The notes below the pieces were generated by a model, which saw only the letters and a program-made list of their open reading frames with translations, was not told where the DNA came from and made no database searches. A program made the position numbers and the translations under genes. A DNA stretch of 64,000 nt from Lentzea jiangxiensis (GTDB lineage Bacteria > Actinomycetota > Actinomycetes > Mycobacteriales > Pseudonocardiaceae). Position 1 is the stretch's first letter. Each line of letters begins with the position of its first letter. Location of the stretch: assembly GCF_900104175.1 (NCBI RefSeq), contig NZ_FNIX01000003.1, positions 496,001 to 560,000 on the forward strand, given 5' to 3'. Positions 54,551 through 63,980 of the stretch are shown piece by piece.

Positions 54551-55323
54551 GCCTGGACAAGGTGGTCGGCGGACCGGCCGAGGCCGTGGCGGGCATCCGG
54601 TCCGGTTCCAGCGTCGCGGTCGGCGGGTTCGGGCTCGCGGGCATCCCGTGGTTCCTCATCGAGGCGTTGCTGCACCAGGGCGCCGACGACCTCACGATCG
54701 TCTCCAACAACTGCGGCGTCGACGGCGCCGGCCTCGGCCTGCTGCTCGAACACCGCCGCATCAGCCGGGTCATCGCGTCGTACGTGGGTGAGAACAAGGA
54801 GTTCGCCCGGCAGTACCTCGCCGGTGAGCTGACCGTCGAGCTCACTCCACAGGGGACGCTCGCCGAACGGTTGCGCGCGGGCGGTTCCGGCATCGGCGCC
54901 TTCTACACGCCCACCGGCGTCGGCACGCTGGTGTCCGAGGGCGGCCTGCCGTGGCGCCACCACCCCGACGGAACCGTCGCGCTCGCCTCGCCGCCCAAGG
55001 AGGTCCGCACCTTCCACGGCAAGGAGATGGTGCTGGAGGAGTCGATCGTCACCGACACGGCGCTCGTCCGGGCCGCCGTCGCCGACCGTGCGGGCAACTG
55101 CGTCTTCCACGCCGCGGCCCGCAACTTCAACCCGGCCGCCGCGATGGCGGGCCGGTTCACCGTCGTCGAGGCCGAACGCGTCGTCGAGGCCGGCGAGATC
55201 CACCCCGACCAGGTGCACCTGCCCGGCGTGTTCGTGCAGAGCGTCGTCGCCCTGACCCCCGAGCAGGCCGCCCGCAAGGACATCGAGAAGCGCACGACCC
55301 GTGCCCGCCGGGAGGCGAACTGA
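54547..55323 (+). CDS. pcaI: 3-oxoacid CoA-transferase subunit A
   Basis: Protein of 258 aa. [51 protein letters not shown] and FYTPTGVGT match subunit A of succinyl-CoA:3-ketoacid transferases. It transfers CoA from succinyl-CoA to 3-oxoadipate. Coupled to the lactonase by ATGA overlap; subunit B follows after one base. Confidence 0.9.
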   Translation: MSLDKVVGGPAEAVAGIRSGSSVAVGGFGLAGIPWFLIEALLHQGADDLTIVSNNCGVDGAGLGLLLEHRRISRVIASYVGENKEFARQYLAGELTVELTPQGTLAERLRAGGSGIGAFYTPTGVGTLVSEGGLPWRHHPDGTVALASPPKEVRTFHGKEMVLEESIVTDTALVRAAVADRAGNCVFHAAARNFNPAAAMAGRFTVVEAERVVEAGEIHPDQVHLPGVFVQSVVALTPEQAARKDIEKRTTRARREAN

Positions 55324-55324
55324 C

Positions 55325-56014
55325 ATGGCCTGGACCCGCGACGACATGGCCGCCCGCGCCGCGCTCGAACTGCGCGACGGCGAGTACGTCAACCTGGGCA
55401 TCGGCCTGCCCACGCTGATCCCCGACCACCTGCCCGCGGACTCGACCGTCACGCTGCACGCGGAGAACGGCATCCTCGGCGTCGGCCCGTTCCCCTACGA
55501 CGACGAGGTCGACCCGGACCTGATCAACGCCGGCAAGCAGACCGTCAGCGTGCTGCCGGGGGCCTCGTTCTTCGACTCCCCCACCAGCTTCGCGATGATC
55601 CGCGGCGGCCACATCGACACCGCCGTCCTCGGCGGCATGCAGGTCTCCGCGCACGGCGACCTCGCCAACTGGATGGTGCCCGGCGCGATGGTCAAGGGCA
55701 TGGGCGGCGCGATGGACCTCGTGAGCGGCGCCCGCCGGGTCATCGTCCTCATGGAGCACACCGCCCGCGGCGGCGCCCCGAAGCTGGTCGCCACCTGCAC
55801 GTTGCCGCTGACCGGACGTGGTGTCGTCGCGCGCGTCATCACTGACCTGGCCGTGCTCGACGTCGCGGACGGGGCGTTCGCGCTCGTCGAGCTCGCCCCC
55901 GGTGTCACGGTCGAGGAGGTCGTGGCGAAGACCGGCGCGCCGGTTGCGGCCCAGGAGGTCACGGCGGCAGCGCCGGACCGTCCTGGTCCGCGTGCGGCAC
56001 CGCACCCGGCCTGA
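55325..56014 (+). CDS. pcaJ: 3-oxoacid CoA-transferase subunit B
   Basis: Protein of 229 aa. [15 protein letters not shown], the catalytic Glu in [37 protein letters not shown], and [18 protein letters not shown] [19 protein letters not shown] define subunit B. The C-terminal tail is Pro/Arg-rich. No genes for the upper protocatechuate branch (pcaGHBC) are in the window, so the operon serves only the terminal steps or a ketone-body/acetoacetate role. Confidence 0.9.
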   Translation: MAWTRDDMAARAALELRDGEYVNLGIGLPTLIPDHLPADSTVTLHAENGILGVGPFPYDDEVDPDLINAGKQTVSVLPGASFFDSPTSFAMIRGGHIDTAVLGGMQVSAHGDLANWMVPGAMVKGMGGAMDLVSGARRVIVLMEHTARGGAPKLVATCTLPLTGRGVVARVITDLAVLDVADGAFALVELAPGVTVEEVVAKTGAPVAAQEVTAAAPDRPGPRAAPHPA

Positions 56015-56081
56015 GCTCGGCGCCGCCGGGGAGGAACCGGGCCAGGTGCACCCCTGCTCCCCGCCCGGTGTTCCCCGTCAG

Positions 56082-56108
56082 CGGGAGCCGCCGGAAGGCG
56101 GCCTCCCG
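56082..56108. terminator. Terminator between pcaJ and glpD
   Basis: CGGGAGCCGCC, GGAA loop, and a near-perfect complement ending CTCCCG with one bulged base. It lies between convergent operons. Confidence 0.6.
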
Positions 56109-56129
56109 ATCAGCTCCGCGCTGTCCACC

Positions 56130-57740
56130 TCAGCTCGCCGCCAGCTCCGAGCCGGCCCGGTAGGCCTCGACGGCGGCGTCGCGTTCGACCGGGGACCACC
56201 CGAGCGGACCGGCGATCAGGTCGGCGACCTCACCGGCCACGGAGGCGCCGGAGTCCAGGTGCTCCATGGCGATCCGCGTGCGGCGGGCCAGGACGTCCTC
56301 CAGGCCCAGCGCACCCTCGTGCGTCACGGCGTACACGATCTCCGCCGCCAGGTGGCCCGCGACCGGCGAGGCCAGTGACGGGTCCCGGGCGATGAGCGCC
56401 AGCACGTCGGGCACGGCCGAGCCGTAGCGGCGCAGCAGGCGCTCCACAGTGGACGTGGGCAGGCCGGACTCCGCGGCGACTCGAGCCCGGTCCGCCCACA
56501 GCTCGTGGAAACCGACCGCGCCGCACAACGGCAGCCGGGCGGTCAGGGAGGGCGCCACCGCGCGTCCCAAGCCGGACACAGCGGCGTTCACGACGTCCGC
56601 GGCCATCACGCGGTAGGTCGTGTACTTGCCTCCCGCGATCACGAAGAACCCCGGCTCGGGCTCGGCGACGGCGTGTTCGCGCGACAGCTTCGACGTGTCG
56701 CTGGACGCCCCGGCGAGCAACGGCCGCAGACCCGCGTAGGTGCCGACGACGTCGTCCACCGACAACGGCGACCGCAGCACGGCGTTGACGTGGTCGAGGA
56801 TGTACGAGACGTCCTCGGCGGTGGCCGCGACGTCCTCCGGCGCACCGGAGTACGGCGTGTCCGTGGTGCCGATGATCCAGTGAGCGCCCCACGGGATCAC
56901 GAACAGCACCGACTTCTCGGTCTGCGTGATCAGGCCGCCGTCGAGCTGGATCTTCGAGCGCTCCACCAGCACGTGCACGCCCTTGGACATCCGCACCTCG
57001 AACGGCGGTGTGCCGGGCGACAGGGCGTTCAGCGAGTCGGTCCACACGCCGGTCGCGCTGATCACGCGGCGGGCGCGCACGACGTGCGTCACGCCGGAGA
57101 GCTCGTCGCGCACCGAGGCACCGGTGACCCGGCCGTCCCCCCGCAGCAACGACGTGACCCGTGCCCGCGAGACGACGGTCGCGCCGTGCTGGGCGGCCGT
57201 GCGGACCAGCGTCGACACGAGGCGGGCGTCGTCCACCTGCGCGTCGTGGTAGCGGATCGCGCCGGCGAATGCGTCGGCGTCCAGGGAGGGACCGATGTCC
57301 GCCATCCCGCGGCGAGACAGGTGCCGGTGCATCGGCACGGCACCGGCGCCGCCGATCGAGTCGTACAGCAGCACGCCCGCGCCGACGTAGGCGCGTTCCC
57401 ACTGCTTCTTCAGCGGGAAGAGGAACGGCACCGGCCGCACCAGGTGCGGTGCGAGCCGGCGCAGCAGCAACCCGCGTTCCTTCAGAGCTTCCCGGACCAG
57501 CTTGAACTCCAGCTGCTCCAGGTACCGCAGCCCACCGTGGACGAGCTTGCTGGACCGGCTCGACGTGCCCGCCGCCCAGTCGTCGGCCTCGACCAGTGCG
57601 ACGGACAGCCCGCGGGAGGCCGCGTCGAGGGCGGCGCCCGCCCCGACCACGCCACCGCCGACGACGAGCACGTCGAACTCCGTGGTGCCCAGGGCCTCCA
57701 GGGACCGGGCACGCCGAGCCGGATCCAGCCTTGCGAACAA
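56130..57740 (-). CDS. glpD: Glycerol-3-phosphate dehydrogenase (FAD)
   Basis: Protein of 536 aa oxidising glycerol-3-phosphate to dihydroxyacetone phosphate at the membrane. The FAD motif DVLVVGGGVVGAGAALDAASRG, GTSSRSSKLVHGGLRYLEQ, IGTTDTPYSGAPEDV, FVIAGGKYTTYR and a C-terminal helical cap are all present. Start is TTG 57740 with GAGGAG nine bases upstream. Last gene of the glpF-glpK-glpD operon; 24 bp separates it from glpK. Confidence 0.93.
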   Translation of the reverse strand: MFARLDPARRARSLEALGTTEFDVLVVGGGVVGAGAALDAASRGLSVALVEADDWAAGTSSRSSKLVHGGLRYLEQLEFKLVREALKERGLLLRRLAPHLVRPVPFLFPLKKQWERAYVGAGVLLYDSIGGAGAVPMHRHLSRRGMADIGPSLDADAFAGAIRYHDAQVDDARLVSTLVRTAAQHGATVVSRARVTSLLRGDGRVTGASVRDELSGVTHVVRARRVISATGVWTDSLNALSPGTPPFEVRMSKGVHVLVERSKIQLDGGLITQTEKSVLFVIPWGAHWIIGTTDTPYSGAPEDVAATAEDVSYILDHVNAVLRSPLSVDDVVGTYAGLRPLLAGASSDTSKLSREHAVAEPEPGFFVIAGGKYTTYRVMAADVVNAAVSGLGRAVAPSLTARLPLCGAVGFHELWADRARVAAESGLPTSTVERLLRRYGSAVPDVLALIARDPSLASPVAGHLAAEIVYAVTHEGALGLEDVLARRTRIAMEHLDSGASVAGEVADLIAGPLGWSPVERDAAVEAYRAGSELAAS

Positions 57741-57764
57741 CTTCTTCAGCTCCTCAGGGGAAAA

Positions 57765-59282
57765 TCAGCGGACGTCGGAGTCGACCCAGTCGAACGACTT
57801 GGTGACGGCCTTCTTCCAGTTGCGGTACTCGCGCTCGCGCTCGTCGGCGTCGAGCTCCGGCGTCCAGCGCTTGTCCTCGGCCCAGTTCGCGCGGAGCTCG
57901 TCCAGGGACGACCAGTAGCCGACGGCCAGACCGGCGGCGTACGCGGCGCCCAGGGCGGTGGTCTCGGCGACGACCGGGCGCACGACCGGCACGTCCAGCA
58001 CGTCCGCCTGGAACTGCATCAGCAGCTCGTTCGCGACCATGCCGCCGTCGACCTTCAGCTCGGTCAGCGGCACACCGGAGTCGGCGTTCATCGCGTCCAG
58101 CACCTCGCGGGTCTGGAACGCCGTCGCCTCCAGCACGGCCCGCGCCAGGTGGCCCTTGTTGACGAACCGGGTCAGGCCGACGACCGCGCCGCGGGCGTCG
58201 GAACGCCAGTACGGGGCGAACAGGCCGGAGAACGCGGGCACGAAGTACGCGCCACCGTTGTCCTCGACCGTCCGCGCGAGCGTCTCGATCTCCGGCGCGG
58301 AGCCGATGATGCCGAGGTTGTCGCGCAGCCACTGCACGAGCGAGCCCGTGACGGCGATGGAGCCTTCGAGCGCGTAGACGGGCGCCTCGTCACCGATCTT
58401 GTAGCAGACGGTGGTGAGCAGGCCGTTCTTCGACGCGACCTTCTCGGTACCGGTGTTCAGCAGCATGAAGTTGCCGGTGCCGTAGGTGTTCTTCGCGGTG
58501 CCGGGCTCGTAGCAGGCCTGGCCGAACGTCGCCGCCTGCTGGTCGCCGAGGATGCCCGCGATCGGCACGCCCTTCAGGACGCCGCCGGGGCCGCCGGTGC
58601 CGTAGACCTCCGAGGACGAGCGGATCTCGGGGAGCATGGACACCGGGATGCCCATCTCGCCCGCGATCTCGGCGTCCCACTGCAGCGTGTCGAGGTCCAT
58701 CAGCATGGTCCGCGACGCGTTGGTGACGTCCGTGGCGTGCACACCGCCGTTGGGGCCGCCGGTGAGGTTCCACAGCGTCCACGTGTCGGTGTTGCCGAAC
58801 AGCAGGTCGCCGGCCTCGGCGCGCTCGCGGGCGCCCTCGACGTTGTCGAGGATCCAGCGGATCTTCGGGCCGGAGAAGTAGGTCGCGAGCGGCAGGCCGA
58901 CCTTGGCCTTGTAGCGGTCGCCGCCGCCACCGAGCGCGCCGAGCTCGTCGACGATCGCCTGGGTGCGGGTGTCCTGCCAGACGATGGCGTTGTAGACCGG
59001 TTCACCGGTGTTCTTGTCCCACACCACGGCCGTCTCGCGCTGGTTCGTGATGCCGACGGCGGCGAGGTCGCCGGTGTTGAGGTCGGCCTTGGCGAGCGCC
59101 TGGCCGATCACGAACCGGGTGTTCTCCGAGATCTCCACCGGGTTGTGCTCGACCCAGCCGGCTCTCGGGAAGATCTGCTCGTGCTCCTTCTGGCCCACGG
59201 AGACGATGGAGCCGCTGTGGTCGAAGATGATCGCCCGCGTGCTGGTCGTGCCCTGGTCGACGGCGAGAACGTACTGCGTCAT
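57765..59282 (-). CDS. glpK: Glycerol kinase (first copy)
   Basis: Protein of 505 aa of the FGGY family: [66 protein letters not shown], and [16 protein letters not shown]. It phosphorylates glycerol. AAAGGAC precedes ATG 59282. It lies between glpF and glpD. A second kinase sits 1.8 kb away on the other strand. Confidence 0.95.
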   Translation of the reverse strand: MTQYVLAVDQGTTSTRAIIFDHSGSIVSVGQKEHEQIFPRAGWVEHNPVEISENTRFVIGQALAKADLNTGDLAAVGITNQRETAVVWDKNTGEPVYNAIVWQDTRTQAIVDELGALGGGGDRYKAKVGLPLATYFSGPKIRWILDNVEGARERAEAGDLLFGNTDTWTLWNLTGGPNGGVHATDVTNASRTMLMDLDTLQWDAEIAGEMGIPVSMLPEIRSSSEVYGTGGPGGVLKGVPIAGILGDQQAATFGQACYEPGTAKNTYGTGNFMLLNTGTEKVASKNGLLTTVCYKIGDEAPVYALEGSIAVTGSLVQWLRDNLGIIGSAPEIETLARTVEDNGGAYFVPAFSGLFAPYWRSDARGAVVGLTRFVNKGHLARAVLEATAFQTREVLDAMNADSGVPLTELKVDGGMVANELLMQFQADVLDVPVVRPVVAETTALGAAYAAGLAVGYWSSLDELRANWAEDKRWTPELDADEREREYRNWKKAVTKSFDWVDSDVR

Positions 59283-59309
59283 CGAAGCTGTCCTTTCGGG
59301 ATGGTCAGA

Positions 59310-60080
59310 TCAGAACGCGAGCGAGGCGGCGACACCGGCGAGCGCGCCACCGATGATCGGGCCGACGACGGGCACCCAGGAGTAGCCCCAGTCGGAGTCC
59401 TTCTTGGCGGCCACGCCAGTTGTGGTGGCCTCGCCGTCGGTGCCCCGGTAGGACAGCGGGAGGAGGGCGTGCGCGATGCGCGGGCCGAGGTCGCGGGCCG
59501 GGTTGATCGCGTAGCCGGTGGGGCCGCCGAGGGAGGCGCCGATGCCGACGACGAGCATCGCGACGGCCAGCGGGCCGAGCTGGGTCGGGGTCTTGCCCAG
59601 GGCGAGGACCACGAAGACCAGGACGAACGTGCCGATGACCTCGCACACCAGGTTCCAGGTGTAGCTGCGGATCGCCGGGCCGGTCGAGAAGACCGCGAGC
59701 TTGAGGCCCTCGTCGGGCGTCTCGTCGAAGTGCGGCTTGTAGGCGAGCCACGCGAGCACGGCACCGAGGAACGCGCCGAGGAACTCACCGGCGAAGTAGA
59801 CGAGGGTCGAGGTCACGCTCACCGGCACGCCGGGGGCGAACTCGTCCGCGCCGCTGGTGAGGATGCCGATCGTCACGGCGGGGTTGAGGTGCGCCCCCGA
59901 CTTGTACGCGATGTAGACACCGGCGAAGACACCGAGACCCCAACCGAAGTTGATCAACAGCCAGCCGCCGTCGAACCCCTTCGACTTCGCGAGCAGCACG
60001 TTGGCCACCACGCCCGCACCCAGCAACAACAAGATGCCCGTGCCGAGCAACTCGCTGAGGAACACTGTCCCGAGACCCAC
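59310..60080 (-). CDS. glpF: Glycerol facilitator / aquaglyceroporin
   Basis: Protein of 256 aa with six helices and both channel motifs, HLNPAVTIG and YAINPARDLG, the second followed by the Asp that marks glycerol-permeable members. There is a soluble insert near GTDGEATTTGVAAKKD. GTG 60080 has GGGAGG six bases upstream. First gene of the operon; promoter TTGAGC-N18-TACGTT at 60135-60164. Confidence 0.93.
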   Translation of the reverse strand: MGLGTVFLSELLGTGILLLLGAGVVANVLLAKSKGFDGGWLLINFGWGLGVFAGVYIAYKSGAHLNPAVTIGILTSGADEFAPGVPVSVTSTLVYFAGEFLGAFLGAVLAWLAYKPHFDETPDEGLKLAVFSTGPAIRSYTWNLVCEVIGTFVLVFVVLALGKTPTQLGPLAVAMLVVGIGASLGGPTGYAINPARDLGPRIAHALLPLSYRGTDGEATTTGVAAKKDSDWGYSWVPVVGPIIGGALAGVAASLAF

Positions 60081-60134
60081 GCTGGCCTCCCATTCGTCCT
60101 TGAACGGCTGATCACCCCGTGGTGATTGACGCGG

Positions 60135-60164
60135 AACGTAATGAGCCGCGTCACGCCTGCTCAA
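60135..60164 (-). promoter_or_regulatory. glpF promoter
   Basis: On the minus strand TTGAGC (60164-60159), 18 bases, TACGTT (60140-60135). The nearest IclR-like site (60174-60189) lies just upstream of the -35. Confidence 0.45.
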
Positions 60165-60173
60165 CGGGCAGGT

Positions 60174-60189
60174 TTCGACAATGTCGACA
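60174..60189. promoter_or_regulatory. IclR/GlpR-type operator O1
   Basis: TTCGACAATGTCGACA, near palindrome (TCGACA/TGTCGA halves). It shares 14 of 16 bases with O2 at 60282 and lies 10 bp upstream of the glpF -35, an activator-type position. Confidence 0.55.
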
Positions 60190-60281
60190 CCTGTGACCCC
60201 CGAACGCGTGACCAACCGGTCACGCTGCGCGCAGACAAGGCGTTTCAGGCTCGTGTCCAGGGATGACGGCCGCCCCAGCTG

Positions 60282-60297
60282 TTCGACATTGCCGACA
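60282..60297. promoter_or_regulatory. IclR/GlpR-type operator O2 over the iclR promoter
   Basis: TTCGACATTGCCGACA overlaps the iclR -35 (TTGCCG, 60289-60294), which is 17 bases from the -10 TACGTT (60312-60317). Binding here would repress iclR-glpK2. Confidence 0.55.
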
Positions 60298-60323
60298 CGG
60301 GTCGTCTCAACTACGTTCTTCGC

Positions 60324-61088
60324 GTGCCGGGACCCATCCAGTCGATCGAACGAGCCGCAGCCGTGCTGCGGCTCCTGGCGCGTGGCTCCGGCCACCACGG
60401 TCTCACGGAAATAGCGGCCTCGCTCGGTCTCGCCCGCGGCACCGCGCACGGGATTCTCCGGACGCTGCAACGGGTCGAGTTCGTCGAGCAGGACCAGGCG
60501 ACGGGCCGCTACCGCCTCGGCGCGGCGCTGCTGCACCTCGGAACGTCCTACCTCGACGCGAACGAACTGCGTTCTCGATCGATCAACTGGGCCGACACGC
60601 TGGCCGCGCGCAGCGGCCAGGAGGTCAGGATCGGCATGCACCACGACGGCGCCGTGCTCGTCGTGCACCACGTGTTCCGGCCCGACGACTCCGTGCAGAC
60701 CCTGGGCATCGGCGCGATGCTGCCGTTGCACGCCACCGCGCTCGGCAAGGTGCTGCTCGCCTACGACCCGGACCTGTCGGCGGCCGCACGCCGGCGGGAG
60801 CTCACGTCGCTGACGCGCAGGACGATCACGCGCGCGCAGATGCTGGAGCGGGTGCTGACCGAGGTGCGCGCGCAGGGCTGGGCGGGTGAGGCGGAGGAGT
60901 ACATGCCCGGTGAGGCCAGCATCGCCGCGCCCATCCGCATCCCCGGTGGCCTGGTCGTCGGCGCGATCGGCATCTCCGGCGCGGCCGACCGCCTGTGCGA
61001 CTCCGCCGGGAGGCCGCGGCAGACGCTGGTGCGCCAGGTCGTGCAGGCCGCGGACTCCGTCACCACTTCGCTTGTCGACGAGAACTGA
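60324..61088 (+). CDS. IclR-family regulator of the glycerol genes
   Basis: Protein of 254 aa. The winged helix is at about 5-65 (QSIERAAAVLRLLARG, LTEIAASLGLARGTAHGILRTLQ) and the ligand-binding GAF-like half follows (VRIGMHHDGAVLVVHHV, HATALGKVLLAY, IAAPIRIPGGLVVGAIGISG). GTG 60324 is leaderless by sequence: TACGTT ends six bases upstream. Placed between two operon halves with matching operators; close to GlpR-type IclR regulators of streptomycete gyl operons. Confidence 0.9.
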   Translation: MPGPIQSIERAAAVLRLLARGSGHHGLTEIAASLGLARGTAHGILRTLQRVEFVEQDQATGRYRLGAALLHLGTSYLDANELRSRSINWADTLAARSGQEVRIGMHHDGAVLVVHHVFRPDDSVQTLGIGAMLPLHATALGKVLLAYDPDLSAAARRRELTSLTRRTITRAQMLERVLTEVRAQGWAGEAEEYMPGEASIAAPIRIPGGLVVGAIGISGAADRLCDSAGRPRQTLVRQVVQAADSVTTSLVDEN

Positions 61089-61098
61089 GGGGCTCGCC

Positions 61099-62607
61099 GT
61101 GCAACGGTTCGTAATGGCGATCGACCAGGGGACGACGTCGACGCGCTGCATCGTCTTCGACCAGAACGCCCGCCTGGTCGCGGTCGCGCAGCGCGAGCAC
61201 CGCCAGTACCACCCGCGGCCGGGCTGGGTCGAGCAGGACGCGGTGGAGATCTGGCGCAACGTCGACCGGATCGTGCCGCAGGCGTTGCGGCAGGCGGGAA
61301 TCGGCGCCGAGCAGGTCGTCGCGATGGGCATCACGAACCAGCGCGAGACGTTCGTGCTGTGGGACCGCCACACCGGCGTCCCGGTCGGCCGCGCGATCGT
61401 GTGGGAGGACATCCGCACCGAGGAACTCGTCGCGTCACTGGGAAAGCAGCCCGGCATCGAGGAGGTCCGCGACCGCTGCGGCCTGCCGCTCGCGACCTAC
61501 TTCTCGGCGCCGTCGCTGCGCTGGATGCTCGACAACACCGCCGGGCTGCGCGCCAGGGCCGAACGCGGCGACGTCCTGTTCGGCACCATGGACACCTGGC
61601 TGATCTGGAACCTCACCGGCGGCGTCAACGGCGGCCTGCACGTCACCGACGTGACCAACGCGTCGCGGACGATGCTGATGAACCTCTCGACGCGGCAATG
61701 GGATCCGATGCTGCTGGAGTTCTTCGGCGTGCCTTCGGTGGTGCTGCCGGAGATCCGCCCGTCGACCGAGATCAGCGGTGTCACGACGCGGGTGGTGCCG
61801 GGCATCTCGATCACGGCGGCACTGGGCGACCAGCACGCGGCGCTGTTCGGGCAGACGTGCTTCGAAAAGGGCTCGATCAAGGGCACGTACGGCACCGGCG
61901 GCTTCCTGCTGATGAACACCGGCGACGAGCTCGTGCGGTCGAAGCACGGCCTGCTGACCACGATCGGCTACCAGATCGGCGGGGAACCGGCGTACGCGCT
62001 GGAGGGCTCGATCGCCGTCGCCGGGTCGCTGGTGCAGTGGTTCCGCGACAACCTCGGGCTGATCCACTCCGCGCCGGAGATCGAGACGCTGGCGCGCACG
62101 GTGAAGGACAACGGTGGCTGCTACATCGTGCCGGCGTTCTCGGGCCTGTTCGCGCCGCACTGGCTCGCGCAGGCGCGCGGCCTCGTCGTCGGGCTGACCT
62201 CGTACATCAACAAGGGCCACCTGGCGCGGGCCGTGCTGGAGGCGACCGGCTGGCAGACGCGCGAGGTCGTGGACGCGATGAACGCCGACCTCGGGGCGCC
62301 GACGCCGGTGCTCAAGGTGGACGGCGGCATGACGGCCGACCACCTGCTGATGCAGTTCATCGCGGACGTGCTGGACATCCCGGTGCAGCGGCCGCTGGTC
62401 GCGGAGACGGTGTCGCTGGGCGCCGCCTACGCCGCCGGCCTCGCCGCCGGGTACTGGCCGGACCTCGAGGGACTGCGCCGCAACTGGCACCTGGCGGCGC
62501 GGTGGAACCCGGTGATGGACGCGAAGTACCGCGAGGCCGAGTACGCGAACTGGAAGCGGGCCGTGGAACTCACGTTCGCGTGGGCCCGCTCCAGCCCGTC
62601 CACTTAG
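61099..62607 (+). CDS. glpK2: Glycerol kinase (second copy)
   Basis: Protein of 502 aa of the FGGY family with [60 protein letters not shown] and LKVDGGMTADHLLMQF. It is a clear paralogue of the copy at 57765 but differs throughout (for example AIVWEDIRTEELV against [13 protein letters not shown]), so it is not a recent duplication. GAGGGG precedes GTG 61099, ten bases after the iclR stop. It overlaps pepP by four bases at the convergent ends. Confidence 0.93.
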   Translation: MQRFVMAIDQGTTSTRCIVFDQNARLVAVAQREHRQYHPRPGWVEQDAVEIWRNVDRIVPQALRQAGIGAEQVVAMGITNQRETFVLWDRHTGVPVGRAIVWEDIRTEELVASLGKQPGIEEVRDRCGLPLATYFSAPSLRWMLDNTAGLRARAERGDVLFGTMDTWLIWNLTGGVNGGLHVTDVTNASRTMLMNLSTRQWDPMLLEFFGVPSVVLPEIRPSTEISGVTTRVVPGISITAALGDQHAALFGQTCFEKGSIKGTYGTGGFLLMNTGDELVRSKHGLLTTIGYQIGGEPAYALEGSIAVAGSLVQWFRDNLGLIHSAPEIETLARTVKDNGGCYIVPAFSGLFAPHWLAQARGLVVGLTSYINKGHLARAVLEATGWQTREVVDAMNADLGAPTPVLKVDGGMTADHLLMQFIADVLDIPVQRPLVAETVSLGAAYAAGLAAGYWPDLEGLRRNWHLAARWNPVMDAKYREAEYANWKRAVELTFAWARSSPST

Positions 62608-63980
62608 GAACGCTGCTTGCGCACCCAGGCGGCCACGTCGTCCGCCTCGATCGGCAACGCGTCCGAGAGGACGTCCGCGCCGGTCGAGGTGACCACGAGG
62701 TCGTCCTCGATGCGCACGCCGATGCCCCGCAGCTCCGGCGGCAGGGTCTCGTCGTTGGGGTGGAAGTACAGGCCCGGCTCGACGGTCAGCGCCATGCCGC
62801 GCTCGAGGACGCCCTGCTGGTAGGTCTCCTGCCGGGCGTCGGCGCAGTCGTGCACGTCGAGGCCCAGGAAGTGCCCGGTGCCGCAGACGATGTAGCGGCG
62901 GTGGTGCTGACCGGACGGGTCGAGCGCCTTGTCGACGCTGACCGGCAGCAGCCCCCAGTCGTGCAGGCCCTCGGCGAGCACGCGCATGGCGGTGTGGTGG
63001 AAGGCGCTGTAGTCGTTGCCCGGCCGGACCTCGGCGAGCGCCGCCACGTGCGACCTGTGCACGAGGTCGTAGACCTGGCGCTGCGGCCCGCTGAACTCAC
63101 CGCTCACCGGGAACGTCCGGGTGACGTCGGCGGTGTAGAGGGAGTTCATCTCCACACCGGCGTCGAGCAGCAGCAGGTCGGCTTCGTTGACGCGGCCGTC
63201 GCAGCGCGTCCAGTGCAGCACCGGGGCGTGCGGCCCGGCGGCGACGATCGAGGTGTAGCCGGGGCCCTTGCCCTCGGTGCGGGCACGGCGGTCGAACGTG
63301 CCCTGCAGCCAGCGCTCTCCCCCGCCGCGCACGGCCTGGCCGAGCTCCATGGCGACGTCGGCGAAGCCCTTGACGCTCGCGTCGACGGCCTGGCGGAGCT
63401 GCTCGACCTCCCAGTCGTCCTTGATACGGCGCAGCTCCGCGAGAACGGTGCGCAGCTCGTCACTGTGCGAACCGGTCAGCGCGTCGAGCAGCGGGTCGAC
63501 GCCCTTGGCGACGAGCGTCTCGGGGTGGCGGCCGCGCAGGGCGTTCGCCAGGTCCTCGAGCGGACGGGCCGTGACGCCGAGCGCCTCGCCCCACTCCTTC
63601 GGGCCCGCCGCGGCGCCGATCCAGAACGGGCTGCGGTCGGCGTCACCGAAGAAGTCGACGCTGTGCGCCTCGGACGGCACCGGCACGAACAGCGTGGCGT
63701 CGTCGTCGCACAGCACCAGCACGGCGCCTTCGACCTGGCAGCCGGTCAGCCACACGAAGTCGCTGTCGGCGCGGAACTCGTGGAACGTGTCGTTGGACCG
63801 GACGTGCGCACGCCCCGCGGCCAGCGCGATCCGCTTGCCGGGCAGTTCCCGGGTGAGCCTGGCGCGGTGCGCCCGCGCCGCCTCGGCCGTGCCCGCGGGC
63901 AGGTCGACCGAGCTGTCCCACTCACCCCAGCCGTCGCGGATGTAGGTGCGGAACCCGTCCGCGTCCACCAGTTTCGCCAT
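62604..63980 (-). CDS. pepP: Xaa-Pro aminopeptidase (M24B, aminopeptidase P)
   Basis: Protein of 458 aa. The N-terminal domain (about 1-190) has FHEFRADSDFVWLTGC; the pita-bread catalytic domain carries all five metal ligands: Asp in LLLDAGVE, Asp in TADVTRTFP, His in CGTGHFLGLDVH, Glu in TVEPGLYFHP and Glu in GIGVRIEDDLVV. It removes N-terminal residues before proline in the cytosol. ATG 63980 begins AKLVDADGF. Weak ribosome site. Nothing else follows to the window end. Confidence 0.92.
   Translation of the reverse strand: MAKLVDADGFRTYIRDGWGEWDSSVDLPAGTAEAARAHRARLTRELPGKRIALAAGRAHVRSNDTFHEFRADSDFVWLTGCQVEGAVLVLCDDDATLFVPVPSEAHSVDFFGDADRSPFWIGAAAGPKEWGEALGVTARPLEDLANALRGRHPETLVAKGVDPLLDALTGSHSDELRTVLAELRRIKDDWEVEQLRQAVDASVKGFADVAMELGQAVRGGGERWLQGTFDRRARTEGKGPGYTSIVAAGPHAPVLHWTRCDGRVNEADLLLLDAGVEMNSLYTADVTRTFPVSGEFSGPQRQVYDLVHRSHVAALAEVRPGNDYSAFHHTAMRVLAEGLHDWGLLPVSVDKALDPSGQHHRRYIVCGTGHFLGLDVHDCADARQETYQQGVLERGMALTVEPGLYFHPNDETLPPELRGIGVRIEDDLVVTSTGADVLSDALPIEADDVAAWVRKQRS

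Noticed and set aside
56505..60125. Plus-strand open frame of about 1,200 codons across glpD, glpK and glpF
   Set aside because: Antisense to three clearly identified genes; low-complexity composition typical of shadow frames in GC-rich DNA.
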